A DNA stretch of 64,000 bases, taken from positions 434,001-498,000 of the forward strand of contig JBKAHA010000003.1 in assembly GCA_046290675.1 (NCBI GenBank). The letters run 5' to 3'. Positions 46,145 through 57,200 of this stretch are shown one piece after another. A program made the translations under genes and the position numbers. The notes under the pieces are model-generated. The model saw nothing but the letters and a program-made list of their open reading frames with translations. It did not search any database and was not told the origin of the DNA. Origin of the DNA: Aureliella sp046290675. Lineage in GTDB: Bacteria; Planctomycetota; Planctomycetia; Pirellulales; Pirellulaceae. Each line of letters starts with the position of its first letter. The stretch's first letter is position 1.

Positions 46145-46169
46145 TTCATTCGAGTGATGGCAAGTTCGT

Positions 46170-47240
46170 CTAACGTCGCGGTTTGCTACCGGGTGGAATG
46201 GTCAGCATGCGTGGTGAACTCTGCGGGTCGCTTACCGCTCGGACCGGAGGTCTTTCGCTCGCTTCCCCGAATAACTCTCGGTCCCAATCGACGGAAAAGA
46301 GCAGATCAAACCCAGGGTTCTGATCTTTGACCTGGCACGAGCACGGGCCGCTAAGAAAGAGCGTCAATTCCTCGATCGTGGTTGTATTGAGCTGGGAGCC
46401 TGGGATGACTTCCAACGCTCGTCCCCGCCCAAAGACCGGAACAATGAACGGTTCGGATTTTGGATCGTGATCAGGTTGAAGCTGTTCACACAGGCGGCGA
46501 AAGAATACTTCATTCGGTGCATCGTGCTCAATCTCTACGGTGTTAAATTGGACGAGTAGTGGGATTTCGCTGAACAGCTCACTTCCTGGCAATCCTACGC
46601 CCTCAGGAATCCTGACTCTTGATTCAAGCTGCTCGAACGCATCCTTTAATACAGCCCTGGCGTTCGCGTTGGCTCGCTCATTCTCCGAAAGCAGCAAGAC
46701 CCAAACGACGGAATCACCTGTGAGTAGGCGCGAAGCAATCTGTTGGCGGGCTGGCGAAGCTAGCAGCCCGGCCGTCTCAAAGTCACTCAAGGCTCCCTGC
46801 CAGATGGGAAGAGGTTTTTGCCGCAGCCGCGTTTGGAGAACCACATAGGGTGTGCGATTTCGAATGTCGCTTGATTCTGCCGCGGTCCCGAGTCGCTTCC
46901 AAGTCGCGGATTGCTCGGCGGACATGGAATCGAGATTGACGAAACTCATCGATATGTTGCCGAGTCGGTCAGCTTGCGCCTGGAGCCGCCTGATTGGCTC
47001 GGAAGCTTGCCGATCGAAATTCTGGCCGTGAAAAATCAGAACTTCGTACGTGTCGCTCTTCCAACGTTCTAACGCATAGCGGAAGACCGGTATATTGCAG
47101 GCGGTCGCGACGCCACAGATTGCGAGGAACGCCAAGGCCGTCAAACTAGCCTTCTGTCGAGCCTGACGTTGCGAATTTCCGTTTCCATTCTCCGTTCGTG
47201 AATGGAATGGTGTTCGAAGGGAATTGGGGATCCGAATCAT
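46170..47240 (-). CDS. Predicted lipoprotein coupled to the PQQ protein
   Basis: A 356-residue protein from the ATG at 47240, whose ATGA overlaps the stop of the upstream gene; the frame continues to 47324 inside that gene. An export helix (LTALAFLAICGVATACN) has Cys at a fitting lipobox position, then PVFRYALERWKSDTYEV, an N-terminus I have seen in many planctomycete proteins of unknown function. A thioredoxin-like turn is not seen. The remainder is alpha/beta. It is translationally coupled to, and so likely works with, the PQQ/LamG protein. Confidence 0.75.
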   Translation of the reverse strand: MIRIPNSLRTPFHSRTENGNGNSQRQARQKASLTALAFLAICGVATACNIPVFRYALERWKSDTYEVLIFHGQNFDRQASEPIRRLQAQADRLGNISMSFVNLDSMSAEQSATWKRLGTAAESSDIRNRTPYVVLQTRLRQKPLPIWQGALSDFETAGLLASPARQQIASRLLTGDSVVWVLLLSENERANANARAVLKDAFEQLESRVRIPEGVGLPGSELFSEIPLLVQFNTVEIEHDAPNEVFFRRLCEQLQPDHDPKSEPFIVPVFGRGRALEVIPGSQLNTTTIEELTLFLSGPCSCQVKDQNPGFDLLFSVDWDRELFGEASERPPVRAVSDPQSSPRMLTIPPGSKPRR

Positions 47241-50200
47241 GGCTTTGATGCTCCGAAACAAACGACCCTGCCCTTCTTCGTTGTCAGGAACAAGTGGCGG
47301 TTGGCGCCCGCTAAACCGTCCCAAGTTGGGAGGTCGTCGAGTTGCACTTGGTGATCAATTTCCCCAGAAACTGCGTTCACCGAGAGTAGAAGCCCCGAGT
47401 CGGAGTTCAAAACCTCATTCTGTTTTGCAAGTAGTTCTTGAACTTCAGGGTCATCCTCGGTAAGACCCTTAAACGTGCTCTCTTCGTCGATGATGTCGGG
47501 CGGTCCTGCAATGAACAAGTTATCGCCCGAGAGCGCCATCGCTCGGACGTAGATTGGAATGTCCGACTTCCACTTTGGCTTAACCAAGCTATCACCTGGC
47601 TTTTGGGCACCAGCATTCCCCTTCTTCTTCCCTGAAAACTGCAGGGCTTTTCCGAACTTCCCGTCGACAAGCTTGGCGCCTAGGACAGTGCCGTTATTGC
47701 GATGAAGCGAGTGGTCACGCGCGGTGCCATCATCGAAACTGGCAGCCAGAACGGCGTCGGGAGAGATTTCAGTTCCGTCTTTGAAGCGAAGGGCGACTTG
47801 TTCGGCCGTTGCGGCTTCGAAATAGACGCGGACTTCGTCGATAATCCCAGTGAATCCACCGGGGACATTGTATTCTCCCACCGCGGTTTGACCGTCGAGT
47901 CCAACTTGCATTGCTTGAGCCGGATCGCCGCCAATCAAAGCTTCGGCGGTTCCTTCACCTGAAAGATCACCATCAACATAGACTTGCATTTTGAGGTCTG
48001 GGCCGACTACGGCTGCAACGTGATGCCAGCCGCCAATGATTCTTTGCTTCGCGGTGACAGTCGAAAGCTTCCCGTTGCTACGAAGGTGGAACTCAGGACG
48101 GCCCTGAGCAATCGAAAGAGCAAATCCCTGCGTTGGGCCGCCGCGTGCCAAGATCACCCCTTGGCTTTTCGTTGTCGTTACCCAAGCTTCCACCGTTAGT
48201 GATTTGTCCGTTGGGTTCAGGGAAGGCGACTTCGCAAACTCAACATAAGTTCCGCCTGCTGAGCCGCCCTTCTTTTTGAACCCCTCTGGGATTTCAGGCG
48301 GGTTCGGCTCTGCCGCGAACAATTGATGTTCGAGAGTCGTGGTCCAGCGAAGGTATTCAGGCTTGCGGCCATAACCGAACACGTAGCCATTTCCGTTGAC
48401 CAGGATGCGTCCAGAGGGGGCGAATCGTCCGGCTTGGTAGTAGCCTCCGTGTCCACCAGCGAAACTTTGCCCGTGAACCCAGTACGAGCGGTGGAACCAA
48501 GTTTCATCCAAGAATCCCATGGGCGCAAAGATATGGGCGTCGTCGCCACGCTGTTTGGAGGCCTGCTCGGCGAACTCACCCGAATTCGGGCCGATCTCGA
48601 GGCGATTGCCGTCGAGGTCAAACTTCTGGGACTTCATGAAGATATGCTTGCCGTCGTAGGACAGAATGTCCGGCAATCCAACAGGCATCTGGAGTGTTTG
48701 GATCTTCTCTTGGATATTGTTGCCCGTGTCCGGGTTCTTCTCATCCAGCACTGATTCAGCGAGTTTCTTACCGGACGCAATATCCAGTTTGACCAGTCGC
48801 AAACCACCATCCAAGAAAATCGAACGGCCGGCAACGCAAAATACGGCATCATCAACTACGAGTACACTTCCGTGGACGGGCCAAAGTGATTCGAGTTGTT
48901 CGTAGGCCATCGTACGACGGTCGAGCGGGGCGGCTCGGTACCGCCAGACCAATTCTCCGGCCGTTGTCAGGCAGTAAACATATCCATCCGTAGCACCAAA
49001 TAGGACACGTCCGTTCGCGATGGTCGGCGGGGAATCGACGCGACCACCGGCAATGTAGGTCCATCGCGCTTTTCCCGTTGATTCGTCGAGAGCGACGATC
49101 GAGTGGCGATCGATTTCACTAACGAAAACTTGGCCATCCGCGATAACTGGCGGCGTTAGCCGCCCACTGAGTTCCGTTTCCCACTTTGTCGTGAGTTCTT
49201 TACCGATTGGAGTGGAAGAGTTGCCGCTTCGCTTCCAATCGTGCCGGTATGTTGGCCAGGACTCCGATGGTTGGACACTTCCGCTCGTCTCGAGGCGGCC
49301 GACGCTGATCGAAGCTGCGACGGGCTGATTGTAGGCCGGGCCGATCTGCAAGCGTCCTTCTTCCGGTATAGCGGATGGGACCGGCCGCGTTGGGGCGGAA
49401 GGTGCTAGGGCATTAAATCCAAATAGTTTTGCTTCCGGGTAGCAAGCGCAGTTATGTGGGGGCGCGTAGGTAAGTCCGTTGCAAGGCATGACTCCGTAGA
49501 GGCAACCACCGCGGACCCAGTGATGGATATCCCAGTGTTCTTGGTCAGGATCGACAAATTCGATTCCCGTGCGTGAAGGCATCAAAAAGTTGTTGGTGCC
49601 TTTCGCGATATAACAACGGTGGTGAAACCAGTATGTTTCCACGTCCGGCGGAAACTCTTTTTTGATTTCTCCTGTCCTCGGGTCTCGTGCGGTATAGACA
49701 CCGCTGTCTTTACCACTCGTCAACGGAGCGAGCCACACGAGGCCATCGACCACCATTAGATCCTGTGGTGATTGATAGCCGCTGTTGGGAAACGTCGCGT
49801 TCCACAGTTCTTCTCCGGACTCACTGTCCAGGCTCTTCATTTTGCCGTCGCCACCAGCGTAGAGGACGACATCTTCGTAAATGACCATCCGCGGGCCGAA
49901 GTTGAAAGTGAATGACTTTCTTCGCGTGACGGGTTCGGATTCCCAAGCAACTTCACCCGACGATGGGTCAAGGGAGACGACTTGTTCCCCATTGTGGTAG
50001 TACAGGCGTTGACCGTCGGCACTTAGTGTGAGGGGCGATACGACGGATTTCTTGGACCAGAGTCGGTTTCCTGTTTCGATGTCATAAGCCATCAGGACTC
50101 GCGGCTCTTCATTCCAGAACAGGTTGCGGGCCGCAGCTTGATCCCCGACTCGTCCGTTGACCGGAAGGTAGTTCTGTAGCTCTGCCTCGCCCTTCCTAAC

Positions 50201-51157
50201 GACGACAAACAGCTTGTCTCCTTTGACAATGATCTCTTCCGTAGCGTCGCTGTCTTCGTACGTTTTAAGGACTTCGCCGGTCGCCGCATCCAAGGCTGTT
50301 AGAGGAGCGTTGTAGCCTAGGGTCACGTAGACACGGTCATCGGTGGATACGAGGCGTCGTGCAAGCTGGGATGGCCCGCTTTTGAGTGGCCACATGTGGC
50401 TCTGCCATTCTGGGATGTCTCGCTTCCAAAGAATCGAACCGTTGAAGGCATCGCGGGCGATCAGCTTCCATTTGGGAGGCAGTTGAATCGAGATTCGGCT
50501 GCCTTCGTCCATGATGTAGAACATGCGGCCACCCGATGAGACAAGCGCGCTCATGCTGGCCATGCGATCGTGGTGTCTTGACCATCTCGGGCTACCTACC
50601 CATTGCAAGTGACGAGGTGGTGCGACGACATCATCGTCTGCGACGGAATTCCCCGTGGAGTCGTGTAAATAATGAGACCATTCGTCGATATTCTCAGGAC
50701 GAGGCTTCACCACCTTCCGCCAGCTGTCTCCTTCGCGAATGAGTGCCGTCCCATTAGGAACTAAGACCCGAAGCAACTCCGCTGTGGCGATGGAACCAGC
50801 ATCAACAACAAGCAAATTGACTAGGTTGTCGACGTAGGGGAGCTCTGGGCCATTCAGGTAGTCAGCAGAGATGTCTCCATATTCGCCCGAATCTTGAAAC
50901 ACTCGACGGCTCAAGGAAAGCTTGCTTGAATCGGTTACCAGGCAATGGACCTGAGTTGCTGGTTCTCTCTTGAGCAGTAGCGGGAGCTCGGTGCCGTCAC
51001 CGATGTAGACGATTAGGCCGCCTGAAAACTGAGAAGACTCCAGTATCTGGTCCGTCTCGTTTCGAGCGTTGCCAAAGCTATTTGTTGGGCATGAAGTAAA
51101 GAGAAGCAAACAGAGTGCCGCAGAAACGAGCTGAGGCTTGTGATCGATGCCAAGCAT
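47237..51157 (-). CDS. Methyltransferase-like, PQQ-propeller and LamG fusion protein
   Basis: A 1306-residue exported protein. After a signal (LVSAALCLLLFTSCPTN) comes a Rossmann-like domain with a degenerate methyltransferase look (IVYIGDGTELPLLL ... ELLRVLVPNGTALI). Two blocks of PQQ-like beta-propeller repeats follow (LTALDAATGEVLK, VVSLDPSSGEVAWE, IVALDESTGKARWTY, VNAVSGEIDHQV). Between the last of them sits a LamG/concanavalin-like domain (LTVEAWVTTTKSQGVIL ... FTGIIDEVRVYFE). It may be a surface-bound sugar-binding dehydrogenase-like scaffold; cofactor binding is unproven. Start ATG 51157 with GGAG seven bases upstream. Coupled to the lipoprotein by ATGA. Confidence 0.83.
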   Translation of the reverse strand: MLGIDHKPQLVSAALCLLLFTSCPTNSFGNARNETDQILESSQFSGGLIVYIGDGTELPLLLKREPATQVHCLVTDSSKLSLSRRVFQDSGEYGDISADYLNGPELPYVDNLVNLLVVDAGSIATAELLRVLVPNGTALIREGDSWRKVVKPRPENIDEWSHYLHDSTGNSVADDDVVAPPRHLQWVGSPRWSRHHDRMASMSALVSSGGRMFYIMDEGSRISIQLPPKWKLIARDAFNGSILWKRDIPEWQSHMWPLKSGPSQLARRLVSTDDRVYVTLGYNAPLTALDAATGEVLKTYEDSDATEEIIVKGDKLFVVVRKGEAELQNYLPVNGRVGDQAAARNLFWNEEPRVLMAYDIETGNRLWSKKSVVSPLTLSADGQRLYYHNGEQVVSLDPSSGEVAWESEPVTRRKSFTFNFGPRMVIYEDVVLYAGGDGKMKSLDSESGEELWNATFPNSGYQSPQDLMVVDGLVWLAPLTSGKDSGVYTARDPRTGEIKKEFPPDVETYWFHHRCYIAKGTNNFLMPSRTGIEFVDPDQEHWDIHHWVRGGCLYGVMPCNGLTYAPPHNCACYPEAKLFGFNALAPSAPTRPVPSAIPEEGRLQIGPAYNQPVAASISVGRLETSGSVQPSESWPTYRHDWKRSGNSSTPIGKELTTKWETELSGRLTPPVIADGQVFVSEIDRHSIVALDESTGKARWTYIAGGRVDSPPTIANGRVLFGATDGYVYCLTTAGELVWRYRAAPLDRRTMAYEQLESLWPVHGSVLVVDDAVFCVAGRSIFLDGGLRLVKLDIASGKKLAESVLDEKNPDTGNNIQEKIQTLQMPVGLPDILSYDGKHIFMKSQKFDLDGNRLEIGPNSGEFAEQASKQRGDDAHIFAPMGFLDETWFHRSYWVHGQSFAGGHGGYYQAGRFAPSGRILVNGNGYVFGYGRKPEYLRWTTTLEHQLFAAEPNPPEIPEGFKKKGGSAGGTYVEFAKSPSLNPTDKSLTVEAWVTTTKSQGVILARGGPTQGFALSIAQGRPEFHLRSNGKLSTVTAKQRIIGGWHHVAAVVGPDLKMQVYVDGDLSGEGTAEALIGGDPAQAMQVGLDGQTAVGEYNVPGGFTGIIDEVRVYFEAATAEQVALRFKDGTEISPDAVLAASFDDGTARDHSLHRNNGTVLGAKLVDGKFGKALQFSGKKKGNAGAQKPGDSLVKPKWKSDIPIYVRAMALSGDNLFIAGPPDIIDEESTFKGLTEDDPEVQELLAKQNEVLNSDSGLLLSVNAVSGEIDHQVQLDDLPTWDGLAGANRHLFLTTKKGRVVCFGASKP

Positions 51158-51348
51158 GGGAGACTCCGGTGGGGGAACCGAGTTGGGTGGGGCTCGAGTG
51201 CCGCTATTAAGGCGAACCACGCGAATGCGATGAACGCATTCGTTCGATGCTCTCGAGGACCGCTATTCTAAGCGGCTCGATGGGGTAGATGTGGCGAATT
51301 ATCGGAATCCAAGGGCACGAATGAGCCCCATCTGCTGGGCTGACTGGA

Positions 51349-51996
51349 TTACTTGCTCGCGAGAAGCTTGCGTAGTCCGCGCGTAAAGATCTCCAGCGCC
51401 TTGGCTCTGTGGCTGAGGACCGATTTTACGGTAGTCCCTAACTCGGCGAATGTACGGTGGTATTCCGGGATTTCGAACAAGGGATCGTAACCGAATCCTC
51501 CGGAACCGCGATATTCAGAGATGATGTTGCCCCAACATCGACCCTCGGCTTCGAGGACGGAGTTTCCGTCCGGTGTCGAAAGCACAATAGTGCAGACGTA
51601 GTAAGCTCTGCGTTGGCTCCCGGTAGCCGGTTCAAGCTCTCGAAGAAGTTTTTGATTGTTCGACTCATCGGTCGCGTCCGCGCCAGAATAGCGCGCCGAG
51701 TAAACACCTGGAGCACCTTTTAGGTATGGAACACAAAGTCCACTGTCTTCGCCAATCGTCCATTCGCCGAGATGCTCAGCTTGTTCGGTGGCCTTCAATC
51801 GAGCATTCTTGAAGAACTCGTCGCCTGTTTCTTCGACCTCTATGGGATTTTCAACTTCGGCCAATGAGCGTAGTTCAATCCCTAGAGGCTCCAGCAGGCC
51901 GCGTAGTTCTACGCACTTCTTTTGATTGTGCGTTCCCAGGATCAGACGCTCAGGTCGCGGTGCGTTATTAAAGGCTTCCCAGTTTAAAGTCGTCAT
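51349..51996 (-). CDS. rdgB: Non-canonical purine NTP pyrophosphatase (RdgB/HAM1)
   Basis: A 215-residue enzyme that hydrolyses ITP, dITP and XTP to monophosphates, keeping altered purines out of nucleic acids. Motifs: LILGTHNQKKCVEL (phosphate-binding), EETGDEFFKNARLKA, GEDSGLCVPYLKGAPGVYS, and the base-recognition GSGGFGYDPLFEIPEYHRT. The length is near that of E. coli RdgB (197) with a short N-terminal extension. It stands alone on the minus strand, with no dnaN or rph neighbour. Confidence 0.94.
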   Translation of the reverse strand: MTTLNWEAFNNAPRPERLILGTHNQKKCVELRGLLEPLGIELRSLAEVENPIEVEETGDEFFKNARLKATEQAEHLGEWTIGEDSGLCVPYLKGAPGVYSARYSGADATDESNNQKLLRELEPATGSQRRAYYVCTIVLSTPDGNSVLEAEGRCWGNIISEYRGSGGFGYDPLFEIPEYHRTFAELGTTVKSVLSHRAKALEIFTRGLRKLLASK

Positions 51997-52254
51997 TCGT
52001 TTGGTCGGTGCATTTTGAGAAGTTGTTAGCTGGCGTGGCGAAACAAAAATATGCTTGGGCTAATGCTAGCCTTGTAGCCAGAAGCATTGTTAACGATGTG
52101 CATCCGTTTGGGTAGTTCGCAACGATGTGGGGCAAGTAAGGGGGAGGACGACGCGTTCGTTGCACCGATTTGCTGCCCGACGTGCCTGTTGCCGGAGCGT
52201 CAGGTAACGGACGTAGCAGGCGTGTCAAATGGTGGAGGTTGCAGGATTATCAAA

Positions 52255-52287
52255 TAAAAAAGGAGCTACCCGTAATGGATAGCTCCC
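52255..52287 (-). terminator. Rho-independent terminator of the SPOR-like gene
   Basis: On the minus strand GGAGCTA pairs with TAGCTCC around an 11-base loop and is followed by six T residues. It lies about 85 bases beyond the stop of the gene at 52370. Confidence 0.82.
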
Positions 52288-52369
52288 TTCTAACGCACCT
52301 TTGGTCGTGTGCTTCGTGGCAGCAGAGTAGAGATGCCTAACAGTATGCAGGAATCCCCGTCCGCTTGCC

Positions 52370-53545
52370 TTAGTTGTTGGAGCCAAGCAGATGTCGTGAG
52401 TAAAGCTTGTTCGTCTGCTTCCGAGGAACCGCCATGGGCGCACCTTGGATATCGAATGGAACGTTGCCGAGCGAGTTTACTAGTTCCCGGCTCTGAATCG
52501 CGCCCGTTAAGGCGTTTCGCTCGTTCACCGTTCGGTAGCCACAATGCTCTTTCATGATCGCCACCATCGCAGGGTTGTATTGGAACACTCCTGAAGCGTC
52601 TTCCTTGCCGAGTGCTTCGAAGCTTCCGATCGTGACAAAGCTACCTGTTCGATTATGGAACTGGTAAGCTTCGACACCTTTCTTCCGGAGCTCCAATGCT
52701 AGCTTGTTGGCTTGCATTGCCGCGAGTTCCAACGCGGATGAGATCTCTTGGTGACCGATCGCCTTGCCCTTCATGATTTGTGTGGCACCGTTGCCATAAA
52801 ACGATGCGACACGAACGGTGAAACGGCCAGGGCAATCTAGCAGCGAGTGTTCAACTTGCTTGTTCAGAGAGATGATGAAGTCGTCGATTGGAGTTTGGAA
52901 AAAATCCGAAGGCAGCAACGGATTCCGAGTTGTGAAGGCGGCGCCGAGAGGACCCTTTGCTTTCTTTCGGTTACGATCCGTACGATTCCAGATACCAGAA
53001 CGATACTTTTGAATGAGCCAGTTGGTCGTTTCTTCTGATTCCTCAGCCGACCCACCGAGCGATTGAGGCTGGGAGGCGTGAACTTGATTGAGGACTCGCT
53101 CAATTTGGGGATCATCCGTCGAGGAAAACTCTCCGACTAGCACGGCATACGAATCGCCATCGATGCTGTTGGCATACTTCTTTCGGACTTCAAACTTTTT
53201 CTGTTCTCCATTCCGCAACGTCCGGACACGCTGACCTTGTCCCAGTACCGATGCTCCTTCTTTCTTTCGTTGCATGACGAAGGCGGGCTGATTGAGCAAT
53301 TTTTGAAGTTCAAGTGAGAGCGTTTCCGCCTTTGTTTTTGCGTTGTCGCCTTCAAATGTAGCGGCAAGAATCAGCCAGGGCCCGTGCTCTGCTTGCAAAG
53401 CGACAATTGTGGGCTCGCGTTTCTTTCGAAACATGGAAACGAACGGGGAGTCGCCGGCTGCTACGACCGTGGTGGACGTACCGGAAACAACCAAAACGAG
53501 TGTAAATACAATCCATCGACGAAGTGCAATGCTTGCGAATTGCAT
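52370..53545 (-). CDS. Secreted protein with SPOR-like folds
   Basis: A 391-residue exported protein (signal ends near TTVVAAGD). Two regions look like SPOR-type peptidoglycan-binding folds: GPWLILAATFEGDNAKTKAETLSLELQ (about 55-90) and FTVRVASFYGN ... ALELAAMQANKLALELRKKGVEAYQF ... SFVTIGSFE (about 245-315). SPOR domains bind denuded glycan, but most planctomycetes have unusual or thin peptidoglycan, so the ligand is open. The rest is basic. Start ATG 53545. Strong terminator after it; apparently one gene. Confidence 0.68.
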   Translation of the reverse strand: MQFASIALRRWIVFTLVLVVSGTSTTVVAAGDSPFVSMFRKKREPTIVALQAEHGPWLILAATFEGDNAKTKAETLSLELQKLLNQPAFVMQRKKEGASVLGQGQRVRTLRNGEQKKFEVRKKYANSIDGDSYAVLVGEFSSTDDPQIERVLNQVHASQPQSLGGSAEESEETTNWLIQKYRSGIWNRTDRNRKKAKGPLGAAFTTRNPLLPSDFFQTPIDDFIISLNKQVEHSLLDCPGRFTVRVASFYGNGATQIMKGKAIGHQEISSALELAAMQANKLALELRKKGVEAYQFHNRTGSFVTIGSFEALGKEDASGVFQYNPAMVAIMKEHCGYRTVNERNALTGAIQSRELVNSLGNVPFDIQGAPMAVPRKQTNKLYSRHLLGSNN

Positions 53546-54224
53546 GCTTTCCTCTCCTGGCTAATTGCTTTTTGCATGGCGCGCCAGTCTGACTCGGGCG
53601 GTACACAGTTCGTTGCGACGCTCGATGTATCCGGGATCTGGCGATGTTGAAGCCACCGCTTGGTTCATTGGATGGCCATGAACCTGACTGGTAGCAACTT
53701 CCTGTCTGCCCGTTAAGGGCATTCCTTGCGACGGCTCGCCAGCATTGTCCTCAGGGATGGCCCCTCAGGGATAGCCGCGCGAGAAGTGCGGCGGGGAATC
53801 CAGCTCGGGAGGCTTCTCAAAAGAGCTTCGGCAATGGCTGTCCGCTCCGGTTAAGGCTTCAGCTTTAACGGCTCGATGCGTCGGTACTGTTTCGGGGCTC
53901 TAGGTAGCTTGGGCAGATCTCAACGCGTGGGGAGAGCTTATTGTTGCGTGATATTACACCTTCGCAATGTAGTCCGATTTTATCGGACCGATTGTGACGG
54001 TCTTGCCGATGCAACGCATTGTGACCCATACCCGCATTGGGTCGCATTCAGAGACACCGATTCGGTGGTGAGAGCAAGCTTTCAGCGTGCCCACTGCTTG
54101 GAGCCGCCCGCCGGGTGTGCCCCACATGAATCACTCGACACCGCCCTTCCCTTCATGAGTAAGGACTGAGGGCAACGAGCCAAATTACCGATGGCTTTGC
54201 CTTCACTGAGGTAGAGGAAAAATC
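53546..54224. other. Long divergent intergenic region with a perfect palindrome
   Basis: About 680 bases without a supported gene. At 53972-53988 a perfect seven-base inverted repeat with a three-base loop, GTCCGAT-TTT-ATCGGAC, lies about 240 bases upstream of the secretin gene; it could be an operator. No clear promoter boxes. A 97-codon plus frame at 53876-54169 lacks a ribosome site and was not called. Confidence 0.45.
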
Positions 54225-57200
54225 ATGTTGAAATCTTCGCGTCAACACAAGAAGAGCGTACTCAATTGGCGACGTCTCTTGGTCGCTAGCCTGCTTTCCG
54301 GAACCGCCGCGAACATGGCAACGGCTCAGGACTTTCCACCACTTCCCAATGCGGGACAGATCGCAGCTCAGCAAGTGACCCAGGCGGCTGAAGCGAAGTT
54401 GCGGGTTTACGATGTTCCGCCTGAATTAGTCGGAACCATCGGTTCGCAGTTACAACTGCAGTTCCACGGGAATTCCAATGTTAGTGTGACGACGGGGCCC
54501 GAAGGTGGCCAGTTGATGGTGATGGCACCGCCTTCCATTCAAAAGACAGTCGCCTACCAGGTGTCTGAACTGCTGAAACGCGGGAATCTGGCGAATGAGA
54601 CGTCGAGTGCGGGAATCGCGTCGGCGCGAGAGCGAAGTTACGCACTGCGAAACCTCAGCTGGCGCGAACTGGAAGATGCCCTCAGAACTCTTGCCGGGCC
54701 AAGGCTGAGCATCACAACAGATCGAAATGGCGAGATAGCCAATTTGCGAATTCTAAGTACCAGTGGTCGCAACGATGTATTGCAAATCGATCGACGCAAC
54801 AATGAAGTGACGTTGGTTGGAAGTGGCGAGTCGCTGAATGGTTGGGAACAGATTATTTATAGCTTGGATCAGGGCCAAGCCGACCCCAGTCGTTCCACCC
54901 ACGTTGTACCCCTGGCTCCCGCCAAGCCAAGAAGCGTTCGAGCGGCGATTCGTTTAGTGAACGCAACGGTGCAGCAGAGCGCCGGCGGCGGGCAGGCCGA
55001 AGCCCAAGTCGACCTCAGCGACGAAGATCAAGCCACGGCGATGGGGACCATCGATACCCTTGGCAGCGACAGTGGTTTGTTCGGTGACGTGCAGATTGAG
55101 TTCGTTGAAGAGATCGACCTTGTCATCATTCGCGGTAGCAAACGCGACGTTCAGCGGACTCTTGAAGTTATCGAGAAGATTAAAGCTCAGGCTAAAGAGA
55201 CGCAGCCGCTCGTCGAAGTGCTTCAGTTGAAACACGCCAATGCGGAAGCCGTGGAGGCACTCGTAGCCGACTTGTATGCTGAGATTTTTGAGCCACGACA
55301 AGGCTCGGTCAGCATCACTGCTCTGGGGCAACCAAACGCACTTCTCTTAATTGGCCGCGACGAAGTTATCGCTTCGGTCAAGTCATTGATTGCGAAGATC
55401 GACCTTCCCTTGGATGCAACCGACCAGTTGAAGGTCATCCGACTGCAACATGCTTCTTCTGAAGATGTCGCGAATCGTATTCGCGAGTTTTTCACTCAGA
55501 CTCCACCGGACGGTGACGAGGAGCGAATCGGGATTGAGACGCGTGTCAAAGTCCTCTCTGACTATCGAACTAATTCGTTGATTGTCCAAGCCTCTCCACG
55601 TGAGATGGTCGAACTCGAATCGCTGATCGAGGAATTGGATACAGAGGACTCCACGACCGAGAATTCCGTTAAGGTCTTCCCGTTGCAGAATACCTTGGCT
55701 GAGGATCTGCAAACGGTCATCCAAGACATTATCGGTGGCCAAACCACCGGAGCTGATGAAGCGTTGGCGACGCCAACGAGTGGCAAGCTGAGCATGGTCA
55801 CGGTCGATGGAGGCAAGATTGAATCCGGCATCCTGGCTGGCGTGATCATTACGGCAGACTCAACAAACAACAATTTGGTTGTCCGGGCTCCGGCTCCAAG
55901 CATGGCTCTGATTGGCAAGCTGATTGAAGAGCTAGACAAGACGCCGAGTGCTGAGGCAGTAATTAAGGTCTTTCAACTCACCAACGGTGACGCGACGACG
56001 TTGGCTCAGACGCTGCAAGGCTTGTTCGGTTTGCAGGTCACTGCCGGTCAGGGAGCCCAGAGCAACTTCCTGAACAATCTGGGTACGAACACGCTGACTG
56101 CGGGCGGAGAAAGTTCGCTGATCCAGCTGAATATCGCCGCAGAAGCTCGAACCAACAGCGTGATCGTGAGCGGTTCTCGTTCCGATCTCAAGGTCATTGA
56201 GGCGTTGGTCTTGAGGCTGGACGAAGATGTGATCGAATCGCGGCGTGCCGAGGTTGTATGGTTGCAAAATGCAGACGCAGCGGCAGTTGCGACAGCGTTG
56301 GGAGACTATTTTCAAAACCTCTCCACCGTTCAGCAACAACTGAGCAATGGTATCAACCAGATCTTGAGTGCCCAAGAGTTGGTGAATCGCCAGGTCTTTG
56401 TGGTTCCTGAAGCAAACACGAATAGTGTCTTGGTAAGTGCAGGCCCCAAATACTTCGAGCAAGCCATTCAGTTGATTGAGCGGCTCGATCGACGACCGCC
56501 GATGGTGGCCGTTCAGGTTCTTGTCGCCGAGATTCAGCTCGATGATTCGCTTGAACTGGGGGCCGAGTGGGGTATTCAGGACGGCTTGCTGTTTGATCGT
56601 CAGAGTGCAAGTGGTGGTACCCTACGTTCGCCGGTCTTCGATCTCGGAAACATCCTGACCGGACCGTCTGCTGCGGGACTTGGTGTAACTCAGAACGTTG
56701 CCGGGCAAGCGTTAAGTAGCTTTGGGGTTGGGCGGTCCAATGCCGCCGGACAGGGTGGCTTGGTACTGTCGGCTTCGAGTGAAGCGATCGGAGTCTTGAT
56801 TCGGGCGCTGCAGACTGCGAATCGTGCACAAGTCTTAAACCGTCCTTTGCTGACGACATTGGATAATCAACAGGCTACGGCGCAGGTAGGTCAATCGATC
56901 CAGCGTGTAACGGGAGTGACCCAAGCACAAATTGGCGTTCCTCAACAGACGATTACTGAGTCGGAAGACATTGGTCTGCTTCTCAGTGTACGACCACGCG
57001 TCAGCCCTGATGGATTGATTGTGATGGCCGTTGGAGTTGAGAACTCGAGCATTGCCGATATCAACGGTGGGATTCCCATCGGTTTTGGGGCCAATGGTGA
57101 GGTGATCCGTTCGCCAATCCTCAACCGAACTCGGGCGGATACAGTCGTCAGTGCTTACTCGGGACAGACCGTTGTCTTCGCTGGACTGATCAGCAAGAAC

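Noticed and set aside
47930..47945. CCAATCAAAG resembling the MITE end
   Set aside because: It lies in a coding region, matches only ten bases and has no partner end.
53876..54169. 97-codon plus frame upstream of the secretin
   Set aside because: No ribosome site and no family likeness.
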